The notes beneath the pieces were generated by a model that worked only from the letters and a program-made list of their open reading frames with translations, did not search any database and was not told where the DNA came from. A stretch of 14,324 nucleotides of DNA from Candidatus Corynebacterium faecipullorum (lineage in GTDB: Bacteria > Actinomycetota > Actinomycetes > Mycobacteriales > Mycobacteriaceae), in the NCBI GenBank assembly GCA_019114925.1, contig DXEO01000194.1, forward strand, positions 1 to 14,324. The letters are read 5' to 3'. A program made the position numbers and the translations under genes. Below are positions 1 to 8,029 of the stretch, piece after piece (position 1 is the stretch's first letter; each line of letters starts with the position of its first letter).

Positions 1-15
1 CTTGGTGATGCTCAT
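1..15 (-). CDS. 5' end of an unidentified gene leaving the window
   Basis: An ATG at 15-13 follows immediately after the thiolase stop codon (TAA-ATG, no gap), and five codons reading MSITK remain before the window edge. The contact suggests translational coupling and a shared transcript with the thiolase. Five residues do not allow identification; a partner in acyl-CoA metabolism would fit the context but is a guess. Confidence 0.4.
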
Positions 16-1176
16 TTACTTCGCTCCATTCTCAATAATCATGGCGATTCCCTGACCACCGCCGATGCACATGGTGACTAGGCCATAGCGTTTGCCCTCG
101 CGGCGCAGCGCATAAGCCAGCTTGGTCAGCAGGATGATGCCCGTGGCGCCGACCGGGTGGCCGTGCGCGACGGCACCGCCGTAGACATTCGTCTTCGCCG
201 AGTCGAAGCTCAGCTGATCCTGCACTGCGATGGCCTGGGCGGCAAAGGCCTCGTTGGACTCGATGAGGTCGATATCCTCCAAGCTGAGGCCGGCTTTCTC
301 CAAAGCCTTCGGGACCGCGGCAACCGGGCCAATACCCATGCGCGTCGGGTCCACGCCCGCGATGGACCAGGACACAATTTTCGCTAGCGGGTCCAGACCC
401 CGCTTGGTCACTTCCTCCGCGGTGGCCAGCACGGCGGCCGCGGCACCATCGTTGATGCCGGAGGCGTTGCCGGCGGTGACGGTTCCATCTTTAACGAAGA
501 CCGGCTTGAGCTTTGCCAGCTTCTCGACGTCCGTCTCCCGCACCCCTTCATCAAAGTCCAGCTCTCCGACCGGGATGATTTCCTCGGCGTGCACGCCTTC
601 CGCGCGGGCCTTCGCGGCGCGCTCCTGGGATTCGGCGGCGAACTCATCCTGGCGCTCGCGGGTGATGTTGTTGTCCGCGGCAACGTTCTCCGCGGTCACG
701 CCCATGTGGCCGGTGCCGAAGGGGCAGGAGAGTGCGCCGGTGAGCCAGTCGTAGAGCTTGCCGTCACCCATGCGCTTGCCAAAGCGCGCGCCTTCGACCG
801 AGTAGGGGGCGTTGCTCATGGATTCCGCGCCGACGGCGAGAGCCAAGGAGCCGTCGCCAGACTGCAGTAGCTGGGCCGCACTGATGACGGCTTGGACGCC
901 GGAGCCGCAGAGGCGGTTGACGCCCATGGCGGTGGAGGAGTCCAGCATGCCTACGTTTCGGGCAATCGCGCGGGAGAGGTAAAGGTCCTTCGGAACAACG
1001 GGCATGACATTAGAGGCCACGGCAGTGTCGAGGTCTGCGCCTGAAAGTCCCGAACGTTCAATAGCTGCTTCGGCGGCCAGGGCGCCAAGCTCGGTGAGGG
1101 AAAAATGGGCTAGGCTGCCGCCAAACTTGCCGATGGGCAGGCGCGCAGCTCCTGCGATGTAGATGTCCTGGGGCAT
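16..1176 (-). CDS. acetyl-CoA C-acetyltransferase (thiolase family)
   Basis: A 386-residue thiolase, the usual length for the biosynthetic/acetoacetyl-CoA type. It would condense two acetyl-CoA to acetoacetyl-CoA or run the reverse cleavage in the cytoplasm. The three thiolase signatures are intact: the nucleophilic Cys90 in NRLCGSGVQA, the GGAVAHGHPVGATG block with His340, and the second active-site Cys370 in MCIGGGQG. NEAFAAQ (308-314) and NASGINDGAAA (237-247) are also typical. The ATG at 1176 is preceded by a strong AGGGAGG ribosome binding site. The next gene starts directly at its stop codon, so the two are probably one operon. Substrate range (acetoacetyl-CoA versus 3-oxoadipyl-CoA, PcaF-like) cannot be decided from the sequence; no pca genes are in view. 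Confidence 0.93.
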   Translation of the reverse strand: MPQDIYIAGAARLPIGKFGGSLAHFSLTELGALAAEAAIERSGLSGADLDTAVASNVMPVVPKDLYLSRAIARNVGMLDSSTAMGVNRLCGSGVQAVISAAQLLQSGDGSLALAVGAESMSNAPYSVEGARFGKRMGDGKLYDWLTGALSCPFGTGHMGVTAENVAADNNITRERQDEFAAESQERAAKARAEGVHAEEIIPVGELDFDEGVRETDVEKLAKLKPVFVKDGTVTAGNASGINDGAAAAVLATAEEVTKRGLDPLAKIVSWSIAGVDPTRMGIGPVAAVPKALEKAGLSLEDIDLIESNEAFAAQAIAVQDQLSFDSAKTNVYGGAVAHGHPVGATGIILLTKLAYALRREGKRYGLVTMCIGGGQGIAMIIENGAK

Positions 1177-1192
1177 GAAATCCTCCCTAGAT

Positions 1193-1214
1193 TTAACGAA
1201 TCACCATTAGTTAA
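1193..1214. promoter_or_regulatory. 22-bp imperfect palindrome before the thiolase gene, candidate operator
   Basis: The segment has the form TTAAC-(N)-AAT-N4-ATT-(N)-GTTAA: eight symmetric pairs with one mismatched position per arm. It lies between the likely -10 hexamer (1221-1226) and the ribosome binding site of the minus-strand thiolase, where a bound repressor would block transcription. The symmetry is seen directly; the operator role and the regulator (for example a TetR-type protein) are inferred. Confidence 0.4.
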
Positions 1215-1220
1215 CTCAGT

Positions 1221-1249
1221 ATCCTAGGTCACTTTTTAGTGCTGTGCAA
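1221..1249 (-). promoter_or_regulatory. probable promoter of the thiolase gene
   Basis: On the minus strand TTGCAC (1249-1244) is followed after 17 bases by TAGGAT (1226-1221), a fair sigma-A pair. The implied start near 1214 gives a leader of roughly 40 bases and falls at the edge of the 22-bp palindrome. Confidence 0.45.
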
Positions 1250-1324
1250 CGGAACAGTGGTGTGGTTGTGATGATTTACCTGGAGCGGCTCATTTATCCG
1301 TGGAAAGTGCTTGAAAACCTCTAG

Positions 1325-1356
1325 AACGGTCCACTTGAGGGGGTAAGTGGACCGTT
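1325..1356 (-). terminator. perfect 12-bp hairpin after the xylR-epimerase genes
   Basis: The arms AACGGTCCACTT and AAGTGGACCGTT are exact complements around an 8-base loop. The hairpin lies about 90 bases past the epimerase stop and ahead of the thiolase promoter, so it probably ends the leftward transcript. On the minus strand the tail after the stem (CTAGAGGTTTTC) has only a weak T run, so it may be an inefficient terminator or a 3' stabiliser. The rest of the 1177-1443 gap holds only the thiolase promoter elements. Confidence 0.55.
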
Positions 1357-1443
1357 TGCTCAGGACTATCCGCGAGTCTGCGGCAGCGGTAGCAGCCGCA
1401 GGGCGGGTCGCTAGCTAGGTGCTAACAGGGCGGGGCTGGGGCG

Positions 1444-2400
1444 CTAGGAAATAGAAATGCGCAAGGAAGCCGTGAGCTCCTCGTTGGGGGAGAGTGTTAC
1501 GAGGCCAACACCGGAGTTGAAGGCGTCAGGGGGACAAGTCATCGGTTCGATAGCCACGCCGGTGCGGTAGTGGTCACTGTCGGGGAGATCGGAAGTGAAG
1601 ACCTGGACCCATGGTGCACTCTCGGTGTTCCAGCGCATATGTACTGAGCCTCCCGGGCCGCGAAGTTCTACATGGGCTTCTGAGTCGGAGGAGTTGAGGT
1701 CTCCGAAACAGTGGTCAATGCGCATTCCAGCAAGTGGGGTGTCGTTGCGTAGATCAAAGCCCAGTTCGGCGGCGGGGCGCCAGGCCACGGGGAGATTACG
1801 CTCGTTAGCCTCGAGGACGGAGTCTGCGGGGACGCGCAGGCTCCAGGAATCGGCGGTGGAGGCGTTATCTACTGTAGGTCCAGCGGGGGCGAGAGAGTCG
1901 GCAGCGGAATCTGGAGCGGGCGGGCAGAGGTATGGGTGGAAACCTAAGCCCACAGGTGCATCGCCTTGACCTTCGTTTCTGGCGGTTAGAGTCCACGTCA
2001 AGCCGTCAGGGGATAAGGAATAAGAGGTGGATACGCGTAGCCGGTGTGGGTATCCGGGCTGCGGGTGAATAAGGGTCTCCAGTGTGACCGAATCTTCCGT
2101 GTGCTGCACTGGTGCCCACTCTATCCAGCACACCAAGCCATGAAGGGCAGTGTTAAAAGCAGGTTCAGTAATGGGGGTTTGCTGGGTTACGCCGTTAAAC
2201 TCGTACGAACCATTAGCTAGGCGGTTGGGCCATGGGGCCAATGGTGAGCCGTGGTAGGCGGGGCGCGGGGAATCGGTGGGGTAGGCGTCGACTAGCGCGA
2301 TGTTGTTGTGGTGCAATGTGCGCAACGCGCCGCCGACGCCGGAAATGGTTGCGGTGTAGCCGGAGGCGGTAATGGGATAGTCAGGGCCGGTAGCGTGCAT
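1444..2400 (-). CDS. aldose 1-epimerase family protein (YihR-like mutarotase)
   Basis: Interconverts alpha and beta anomers of aldoses; here it would speed formation of the xylose anomer used by xylose isomerase. Counted from the chosen start (318 residues), the family residues are visible: His87 in ALHGLVCWIEW, His155 in GLGFHPYLC, Asp229 in DHCFGD and Glu285 in VAIEPMTCPPDAF, a segment typical of the YihR branch. PWPNRLANG near residue 57 is also characteristic. I chose the ATG at 2400 because it follows the repressor stop by one base (TGA-T-ATG), which suggests coupled re-initiation, and because homology-like sequence begins there; an ATG at 2424 or a GTG at 2478 would overlap the repressor gene. 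No strong ribosome binding site is seen. The substrate is inferred from the xyl neighbours. Confidence 0.85.
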   Translation of the reverse strand: MHATGPDYPITASGYTATISGVGGALRTLHHNNIALVDAYPTDSPRPAYHGSPLAPWPNRLANGSYEFNGVTQQTPITEPAFNTALHGLVCWIEWAPVQHTEDSVTLETLIHPQPGYPHRLRVSTSYSLSPDGLTWTLTARNEGQGDAPVGLGFHPYLCPPAPDSAADSLAPAGPTVDNASTADSWSLRVPADSVLEANERNLPVAWRPAAELGFDLRNDTPLAGMRIDHCFGDLNSSDSEAHVELRGPGGSVHMRWNTESAPWVQVFTSDLPDSDHYRTGVAIEPMTCPPDAFNSGVGLVTLSPNEELTASLRISIS

Positions 2401-2401
2401 A

Positions 2402-3541
2402 TCAAATCCAAGGGGTGGGGTCATCGAATACAGGGGAAAGGGCGTCAAGGCTGGCGCCGACGAGGGTAGCGTTTTCACGTAAATGCAGGGGGTGGAGGTT
2501 GATTGTACGGTGTTCTATATCGAGAGCATGGCTAGAAATGGTGGAGCGGACAGTGGGTTCAATGCGATCAAAGAGGTCTGCAAAGTAGCCCGCGAACACT
2601 ACGGTGGGTAGGTCCAAGGCGGTGATCATATTGGCTAGAGCAATGCCCAGCCAGGTGCCTACGGAGTCGGCCATGTCATCGGGGATGTGATTGGGTAGCT
2701 CGTTGATAGGTATCGATGTGTCAAGGTGTGCGGTATCGCGCATGGCCCAAGCTGAGGTGTATGCCTCCAAGCATCCTTGTTTCCCGCAGCGGCAGGTGGG
2801 GCCGTTGGGGCTGACTATGGTGTGGCCAATTTCGCCTGCCCATCCGTTAGTGCCTGGCAGAATGGCGCCGTCAATGACGATACTGCCGCCGATACCAGTC
2901 TCACCGTAGATGAGCAGGAAGGACTCTTCGCGTCGATAGAGGAGCTCGGTGTGGGTGATGATACGGGCGTCGTTGACTAGGCGAATGTCGGGGAGGGAGG
3001 GGTTATTTAGGGCGGATTCGATAAGGTCCGCCAGATTAACGTCCTCCCAGTTAAGATTAGGTGCTGAGATGAGGTGGCGGGCGGTGATATCGGGGCGGCC
3101 CGGAACGGAGACTGTGATGCCAGCGATGCGGCATCCTGTGGGGAGGGCTGCTAGCGCGGGTGTGAGGAGCTGGGCGCAGCGGGCGGCGGCGTCTTCGGGT
3201 GTGGTGGCGGGGGAGGGATCGGTGGATTCGTAGAGCGTGGCGCCGGAGAGGCCGCGGATGCGCAATGAAATATGGTCGGCGCTGATGGAAAGCCCTACGC
3301 CGGCGAGGGTGGACGGCGCAATGGAGATGGGGGTGATCGGACGTCCAGATCGGCCCTGGCGGGTGGGTATCCCTTCGTTAACGAGGCCGCCAACGAGTAG
3401 TTCATCTACCAGCTTGGACACTGTGGGTTTGGTGAGTCCAGTTTTTGCGGCAATGCCTGCGCGGGAAAGGGGTTCCTCGGCGAAAGAGAGAAGGCGCAGG
3501 ATGGCCGCGATGTTGTGTGTGCGTAGGTCTGTTGGCTGCAT
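2402..3541 (-). CDS. xylR: ROK-family transcriptional repressor, XylR-like
   Basis: A 379-residue ROK regulator. The N-terminal part (about 8-58) is a winged helix-turn-helix, with SRAGIAAKTGLTKPTVSKLVDEL as its core. The remainder is a sugar-kinase-like sensor domain containing NDA (190-192), GETGIGGSIVIDG (213-225) and the ROK zinc motif made of His240 and CRCGKQGC (Cys250, 252, 257). Proteins of this class bind operators without sugar and release them when xylose binds. The ATG at 3541 follows an excellent AGGAGG site. The gene is divergent from xylA, and a perfect dyad operator lies between them, with a near-identical copy before the transporter. The name rests on this context and on family knowledge, not on a direct ligand test; the operator position implies autoregulation as well. 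Confidence 0.85.
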   Translation of the reverse strand: MQPTDLRTHNIAAILRLLSFAEEPLSRAGIAAKTGLTKPTVSKLVDELLVGGLVNEGIPTRQGRSGRPITPISIAPSTLAGVGLSISADHISLRIRGLSGATLYESTDPSPATTPEDAAARCAQLLTPALAALPTGCRIAGITVSVPGRPDITARHLISAPNLNWEDVNLADLIESALNNPSLPDIRLVNDARIITHTELLYRREESFLLIYGETGIGGSIVIDGAILPGTNGWAGEIGHTIVSPNGPTCRCGKQGCLEAYTSAWAMRDTAHLDTSIPINELPNHIPDDMADSVGTWLGIALANMITALDLPTVVFAGYFADLFDRIEPTVRSTISSHALDIEHRTINLHPLHLRENATLVGASLDALSPVFDDPTPWI

Positions 3542-3653
3542 GGTGTTTCCTCCTGCCTATCACCGTAATGCCCAGGGGGGTAGGCCTTGACAATCCTAGG
3601 TTAGTAAACAAAGCTTACTAAATGTATGTTCCGCAACATTGAAAGGTTTGGTT
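3542..3653. promoter_or_regulatory. divergent xylR/xylA promoter region
   Basis: The 112-bp gap holds both promoters. Towards xylA, TTGACA (3587-3592) is a consensus -35 box; no clean -10 is seen at 17 bases, but AT-rich TACTAAAT lies inside and just past the operator. Towards xylR, TAGGAT (minus strand, about 3598-3593) is a likely -10 box with TTTAGT 18 bases upstream, within the operator. A repressor at 3601-3621 would therefore cover both promoters. GAAAGG (3641-3646) is the xylA ribosome binding site. Confidence 0.6.
3601..3621. promoter_or_regulatory. XylR-type operator O1
   Basis: A perfect inverted repeat TTAGTAA-N7-TTACTAA with the spacer ACAAAGC, between the divergent xylR and xylA genes. 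The same arms and an ACAA-starting 7-bp spacer recur at 8008-8028 before the transporter. The outer half-site TTAGT resembles the ends of Bacillus XylR operators, from family knowledge. Confidence 0.85.
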
Positions 3654-4847
3654 ATGACCCGAATCACTCCCACTCGCGATGACAAATTCTCCTTTGGTCT
3701 TTGGACTACCGGTTGGCAGGCCCGAGACCAGTTTGGTGAGGCGTCCCGCCCTGCTCTCGAGACCGTTGAGCACATCCACCGCCTAGCAGATTTGGGTGCT
3801 TGGGCATTTACGTTTCATGACAATGACGTAGTGCCGTTCGACGCCACCGACGCTGAGCGTGACAAGATTATCGGTCAAATCAAGAAGGCCGTCGATGAGA
3901 CCGGCATGACCATTGAGATGATTACCACCGATACTTTTGCGCACCCCGTGTTCAAAGATGGTGCCTTTACCTCGAATGACCGCTCTGTACGCCGCTTCGG
4001 CCTGCGTAAAGTGCTCAAGAATGTTGACTTAGCTGCCGAACTGGGCGCCTCAACCTTTGTCATGTGGGGCGGCCGAGAAGGCTCCGAGTATGACTCCTCC
4101 AAGGATCTGCTTGCCGCTCACCAGCGCTATGCCGAGGGTATCGACACCGTTGCCGGTTACATTAAAGACAAGGGCTACGACCTACGTATCGGCCTCGAGC
4201 CAAAGCCAAACGAGCCACGCGGCGACATCTTCTTGCCTACCGTGGGCCATGCCCTAGCGTTCATTGAACAGTTGGAGAACAAGGACATCATCGGCATTAA
4301 CCCGGAGACCGGCCACGAACAGATGGCTACCCTTAACTACAACCATGGCCTAGCTCAGGCATTGTGGGCCGAGAAACTGTTCCACATCGACCTCAATGGT
4401 CAGAATGGTCCAATGTACGACCAGGACCTAGTCTTTGGTCACGGCAACCTCATCCAGGCCTTCTTCACTGTAGATCTCCTGGAAAACGGCTTCCCGTCCC
4501 GTCCGGGGACTTATGAGGGGGCACGTCACTTTGACTACAAGCCGTCTCGCACTGAGTACACCGAGGGGCAGTACGACGCCGCCTACGCCAACATGGAGAT
4601 GTACCTCATGCTCAAGGAGCGTGCGACCGCCTTCCGTGCCGATGCTGAGGTGCAGGAAGCTCTGAAATACTCCGGTATCGAAGAATTGGCACAGCCCACC
4701 TTGGCGGAAGGCGAGACTGTTCAGGATCTACTGAATGATCGCTCTGCTTTCGAGGACTTCGACGCTGACAAGGTTGCTGAGCGTAACTACGGCTTCGTCC
4801 GCCTGCACCAGCTGGCCATGCGTCACCTGATGGGCTTCGGCGAGTAA
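3654..4847 (+). CDS. xylA: xylose isomerase
   Basis: Converts D-xylose to D-xylulose in the cytoplasm, the first step of the isomerase pathway. From the ATG at 3654 it has 397 residues, the size of the short (class I) actinobacterial enzymes. The start region DKFSFGLWTTGWQARD is typical. Catalytic and metal-binding positions are all present: His55 and Asp58 (HDND), Glu182 and Lys184 (GLEPKP), Glu218 and His221 (NPETGHEQ), Asp246 (HIDLNGQ), and Asp256/Asp258 (YDQD). I prefer 3654 to the TTG at 3639 because GAAAGG sits 7 bases upstream and the homologous sequence begins there. xylB follows after 9 bases, so the two are one operon under the 3601-3621 operator. Confidence 0.97.
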   Translation: MTRITPTRDDKFSFGLWTTGWQARDQFGEASRPALETVEHIHRLADLGAWAFTFHDNDVVPFDATDAERDKIIGQIKKAVDETGMTIEMITTDTFAHPVFKDGAFTSNDRSVRRFGLRKVLKNVDLAAELGASTFVMWGGREGSEYDSSKDLLAAHQRYAEGIDTVAGYIKDKGYDLRIGLEPKPNEPRGDIFLPTVGHALAFIEQLENKDIIGINPETGHEQMATLNYNHGLAQALWAEKLFHIDLNGQNGPMYDQDLVFGHGNLIQAFFTVDLLENGFPSRPGTYEGARHFDYKPSRTEYTEGQYDAAYANMEMYLMLKERATAFRADAEVQEALKYSGIEELAQPTLAEGETVQDLLNDRSAFEDFDADKVAERNYGFVRLHQLAMRHLMGFGE

Positions 4848-4856
4848 GGAACACTA

Positions 4857-6224
4857 ATGGCACTGGTCCTGGGAATCGATTCATCTACGCAGTCCACCAA
4901 GGCGCTGCTTGTCGACGCCGACTCTGGCGACATCGTCGCCGAGCACCGCGCCCCACACCCTGAGGGAAGCGAGGTGAATCCCAAGGTCTGGCTTGAGGCT
5001 GTCGATGCGGCGGTGGGCCCTCTACTGGAGCGCGCCGATGCCGTCGCAGTCGGTGGCCAACAGCACGGCATGGTTGCCCTTGACCGGGACGACCAGCCTG
5101 TTCGCGACGCTCTGCTGTGGAACGATACCCGTAGTGCGTCCGCCGCCGAACAGCTCATCGAGGAACTTGGCGGCCCCGAGGCTGCGGTCAAAGCCACTGG
5201 CTCTGTTCACGGTGTCTCCATTACCTCTACTAAGCTGCGCTGGATGCGCAACTACGAGCACGACAATGCCCAGCGCACGCACCGGGTGGTGCTCCCACAT
5301 GACTATGTCAGCCACCACTTGGCTCCTTCCTCCGAGTGGTTTACCGATCGTGGCGATGCCTCCGGCACCGGATACTTCGATCCGCAGGCCAATAACTGGT
5401 CCACTGACCTTAAGATCCAAGCTCTGGGCCATGATTTTGAGACTCCACGTATCGCACCACGCCCCAATGCAGTTATGGGACAGACTGCGTCCGGAGCCAT
5501 TATGGCGCCGGGGACTGGGGACAACATGGCTGCGGCATTGGGGTTGGGACTGACTGGCTCTGATGTCTCCGTGTCCATCGGGACGTCCGGAGTAGCTGCT
5601 ATGTCTACCTCTACAGTTCCACAAGACATTACGGGCTCTATCAACGGTTTTGCGGATGCTACAGGCCAGTGGTTACCGCTGGCGTGCACGCTTAATGGAT
5701 CGCGCATTCTGGATTTTGGGTGCTCCATTCTTGGAGTGGACCACGAAGGTCTGTCCGAGCTTGCTTTGGCATCTGAACCCGGGGCCCGCGGTGCAGTCTT
5801 TATTCCTTACCTCGATGGTGAGCGCACTCCGAACCGTCCACATGATACAGGTCGCTTGCTCAACCTGACCCGCAACGTTCGCCGCGAAGACATCGCTCGT
5901 GCGTTTGTGGAAGGTTTACTGTGCTCGCTTGCTGATGCTGTTTCTTTCCTTGAGAACGTCTCTGGCGATGCAGCCGGCCGGCTACTGTTCATTGGCGGCG
6001 GTGTGAAGTCCCGCGCAGTGCGAGAGCTTGCTCCGACGGTCTTCGGTAAAGAAATCGAGGTTCCAGAGCCAGCAGAATATGCGGCCCTAGGCGCTGCTCG
6101 CCAGGCTGCATGGGTGTTGTCCGGCGCTGACGAGCCCCCGCAGTGGGCCTCCCGCGGTTCTCGGACCTTTGAAGGTGCACATGCTCCTGAGGTCCTGGAG
6201 GCTTATCGCGCAGCTCGCGGCTAG
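4857..6224 (+). CDS. xylB: xylulokinase (FGGY family)
   Basis: Phosphorylates D-xylulose with ATP to xylulose 5-phosphate, which enters the pentose phosphate pathway. It has 455 residues, slightly shorter than the E. coli enzyme. The N-terminal actin-fold phosphate loop is GIDSSTQSTK (Asp8), the substrate segment is GGQQHGM (67-72), LLWNDTRS is at 86-93, and DRGDASGTGYFD (164-175) is typical. The catalytic base is probably Asp222 in GTGDNMAAALG. The C-terminal ATPase domain shows IGTSG, YLDGERTPNRP and FIGGGVKSRAV. AAGGA before the ATG at 4857 overlaps the end of xylA, consistent with co-translation. A terminator hairpin follows the stop. Confidence 0.95.
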   Translation: MALVLGIDSSTQSTKALLVDADSGDIVAEHRAPHPEGSEVNPKVWLEAVDAAVGPLLERADAVAVGGQQHGMVALDRDDQPVRDALLWNDTRSASAAEQLIEELGGPEAAVKATGSVHGVSITSTKLRWMRNYEHDNAQRTHRVVLPHDYVSHHLAPSSEWFTDRGDASGTGYFDPQANNWSTDLKIQALGHDFETPRIAPRPNAVMGQTASGAIMAPGTGDNMAAALGLGLTGSDVSVSIGTSGVAAMSTSTVPQDITGSINGFADATGQWLPLACTLNGSRILDFGCSILGVDHEGLSELALASEPGARGAVFIPYLDGERTPNRPHDTGRLLNLTRNVRREDIARAFVEGLLCSLADAVSFLENVSGDAAGRLLFIGGGVKSRAVRELAPTVFGKEIEVPEPAEYAALGAARQAAWVLSGADEPPQWASRGSRTFEGAHAPEVLEAYRAARG

Positions 6225-6234
6225 CAATTTCCGC

Positions 6235-6272
6235 AGCCCGCCAATCCCGCTATCCGGGTATGGCGGGCTTTG
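6235..6272 (+). terminator. terminator of the xylAB transcript
   Basis: AGCCCGCCA (6235-6243) pairs exactly with TGGCGGGCT (6261-6269); inside, CCCG and CGGG can extend the stem. A short TTTG tail follows. It lies 10 bases after the xylB stop. Between this and the facing terminator (6273-6490) I see no gene or clear signal. Confidence 0.8.
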
Positions 6273-6490
6273 TCATGCCTGTGAAGCGGGTGCATGGAAC
6301 TCTGTGGAAGCCGCCAGTTCCGCTTCCTTTCGCCTCCTGTCAAGGCTTTTTCGTGCGTCACTCCGCGCCCCACAAGTGTTTCTAACGCGCGGTATCTGTG
6401 CCTGGTAGATATGACCTACCCGATTATTCTGCGTCCCTTCTCTCGAGCTTAAGCCTGCCTGCCAGGAAGCCTTTGTACGGAGGGACACAT

Positions 6491-6525
6491 TTAAAGAAAA
6501 GCCCGCCGCAGTGAAGCGCCGGGCT
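6491..6525 (-). terminator. terminator of the sugar transporter gene
   Basis: Read on the minus strand, AGCCCG-G-CGC and GCG-G-CGGGCT form a stem with one G-G mismatch around a 6-base loop, followed by TTTTCTTT. It starts 19 bases after the transporter stop and is a good intrinsic terminator. It faces the xylAB terminator across about 220 bases. Confidence 0.85.
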
Positions 6526-6544
6526 AGGGGATGGGAAGGTGGAT

Positions 6545-7978
6545 TTACATTTCCATTTCCTCGAGAGTCTTACCGTTAGTCTCCTGCAGCATCTTCCATA
6601 CGAAAATGAAGGACAGAGCGGAGAAGAAGGCGTACAAGCCGTATGCAAAGGCCAAGCTAGCCTCAGCCAGTACGGGGAAGGTAGTAGAGACGATGAAGTT
6701 GGCAATCCACTGCACCGCTACAGCCACCCCCATAGCAATAGCGCGGATGCGGTTGGGGAATATCTCGCCCAGCAGAACCCAGACCACTGGGCCCCAGCTG
6801 ATGTCGAAGCCAATGGCGAAAAGGTTGCCGCCTGCCAACGCCACGGTGCCCCAAATGCCTGGAAGACTGACCTCGCCGGCAACGGAGATGGCTTGGCTGA
6901 AGGACACCGTCATCATGACGAGCGATACGGTCATCACAGCTGAACCGGTTAGCAGCATGCGTTTGCGGCCCACCTTGTCCACCAGTAGCAAAGCGATGAT
7001 CGTGAAGATGACGTTAATGACGGATGTAATGACTGAGATGAGTAGCGAGTCAGATTCGTCGAAGCCGACGGAGCTCCACAGGGTGGTGGAGTAGTAGAAG
7101 ATGACGTTAATTCCGCAGAACTGCTGGAAGATAGACAGCAGAATGCCAACCCAAATCAAAGGGCGGAAGTAGAAGCGACCACCTAGTAGGTCGCTGAAGC
7201 TTTGGCGCTTTTCGTTGGCAACGGTAGCCCGGATGTCGGCGATGGCGGAGTCGACGTCGCTAGGCGCAACACCGACGTATGTTTGCAGAATACGGCCGGC
7301 TTCGGAGAGATCGCCCTTAATGACTAGGTAGCGTGGGGACTCTGGAAGGCGGAAAGCCAAAATGCCGTAAAAGACCGAAGCGATGATTTCCGAGAGGAAC
7401 ATCCAACGCCATGCCTTCATGCCGCCGAAACTAGCCGCTGCACCTCCAGCGCTCCACGCAATGCAGGCGCCGGTAAGCAAAGCAGCGAACATACCAACCA
7501 TGATGGCTACCTGTTGCAAGGTTCCTAGACTGCCGCGATGCTGGGCAGGAGAGACCTCAGCGATGTAAGCCGGAGCGATTACGGAGGCTAAGCCAATGCC
7601 GATACCGCCTACAAATCGCCAGATGATGAAGTCCGCAATGCCAAGAGCAAATGCCGATCCGATAGCGGAAATAGATAGCAATACTGCGGCAACGACCATC
7701 GTTCGAACGCGACCATATTTGTCTGTGAGTGGACCAGCGATCCAAGCGCCGAGAGCCGCACCGAGCAGAGCACATGACACTGAGAGTCCAGTGAGGCCGC
7801 TGCTCATCTGGAATTCGGCGGTGACAGCGTCAACGGCTGAGTTAATGATGGCAGAATCAAAACCAAAGAGTACTCCACCGAGTGCGGCGGTAGCGACGAT
7901 CCCGATGAGGTTCTTGGAAATCTTTCCGTCGTTGCGGTGGGAGAGATGCCCTGCCGGCGAGGCGGTGGGGGTGGACAT
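6545..7978 (-). CDS. MFS sugar/H+ symporter, probable D-xylose transporter (XylE/XylT type)
   Basis: A 477-residue sugar porter with about 12 membrane segments, close in length to E. coli XylE. The family marks are in order: GFD (39-41, with the proton-linked Asp41), GPLTDKYGRVR (82-92), RFVGGIGIGL, PESPR (212-216) before the central loop, QQFCGIN (285-291, matching the xylose-binding Gln/Gln/Asn positions of XylE), DKVGRKR (334-340), WGPVVWVLLGEIFP (395-408) and the terminal QETNGKTLEEME. The ATG at 7978 has a strong AGGAGG site 7 bases upstream. It is convergent with xylB. An operator nearly identical to that of xylA lies 30 bases upstream of the start, so xylose is the likely substrate; other pentoses or hexoses are not excluded. 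Confidence 0.92.
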   Translation of the reverse strand: MSTPTASPAGHLSHRNDGKISKNLIGIVATAALGGVLFGFDSAIINSAVDAVTAEFQMSSGLTGLSVSCALLGAALGAWIAGPLTDKYGRVRTMVVAAVLLSISAIGSAFALGIADFIIWRFVGGIGIGLASVIAPAYIAEVSPAQHRGSLGTLQQVAIMVGMFAALLTGACIAWSAGGAAASFGGMKAWRWMFLSEIIASVFYGILAFRLPESPRYLVIKGDLSEAGRILQTYVGVAPSDVDSAIADIRATVANEKRQSFSDLLGGRFYFRPLIWVGILLSIFQQFCGINVIFYYSTTLWSSVGFDESDSLLISVITSVINVIFTIIALLLVDKVGRKRMLLTGSAVMTVSLVMMTVSFSQAISVAGEVSLPGIWGTVALAGGNLFAIGFDISWGPVVWVLLGEIFPNRIRAIAMGVAVAVQWIANFIVSTTFPVLAEASLAFAYGLYAFFSALSFIFVWKMLQETNGKTLEEMEM

Positions 7979-8006
7979 GAAAGCCTCCTAATTTAATCCA
8001 TCTGCA

Positions 8007-8029
8007 GTTAGTAAACAATACTTACTAAC
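8007..8029. promoter_or_regulatory. XylR-type operator O2 before the transporter
   Basis: GTTAGTAA-N7-TTACTAAC with spacer ACAATAC: arms of eight bases, one pair longer than O1. On the minus strand a -10-like TAGATA (8041-8036) lies just upstream, with no good -35, so transcription would start near or within the operator. This position fits repression. Confidence 0.85.

Noticed and set aside
230..754. Plus-strand frame of 174 codons inside the thiolase
   Set aside because: Antisense shadow of a gene whose catalytic motifs are complete.
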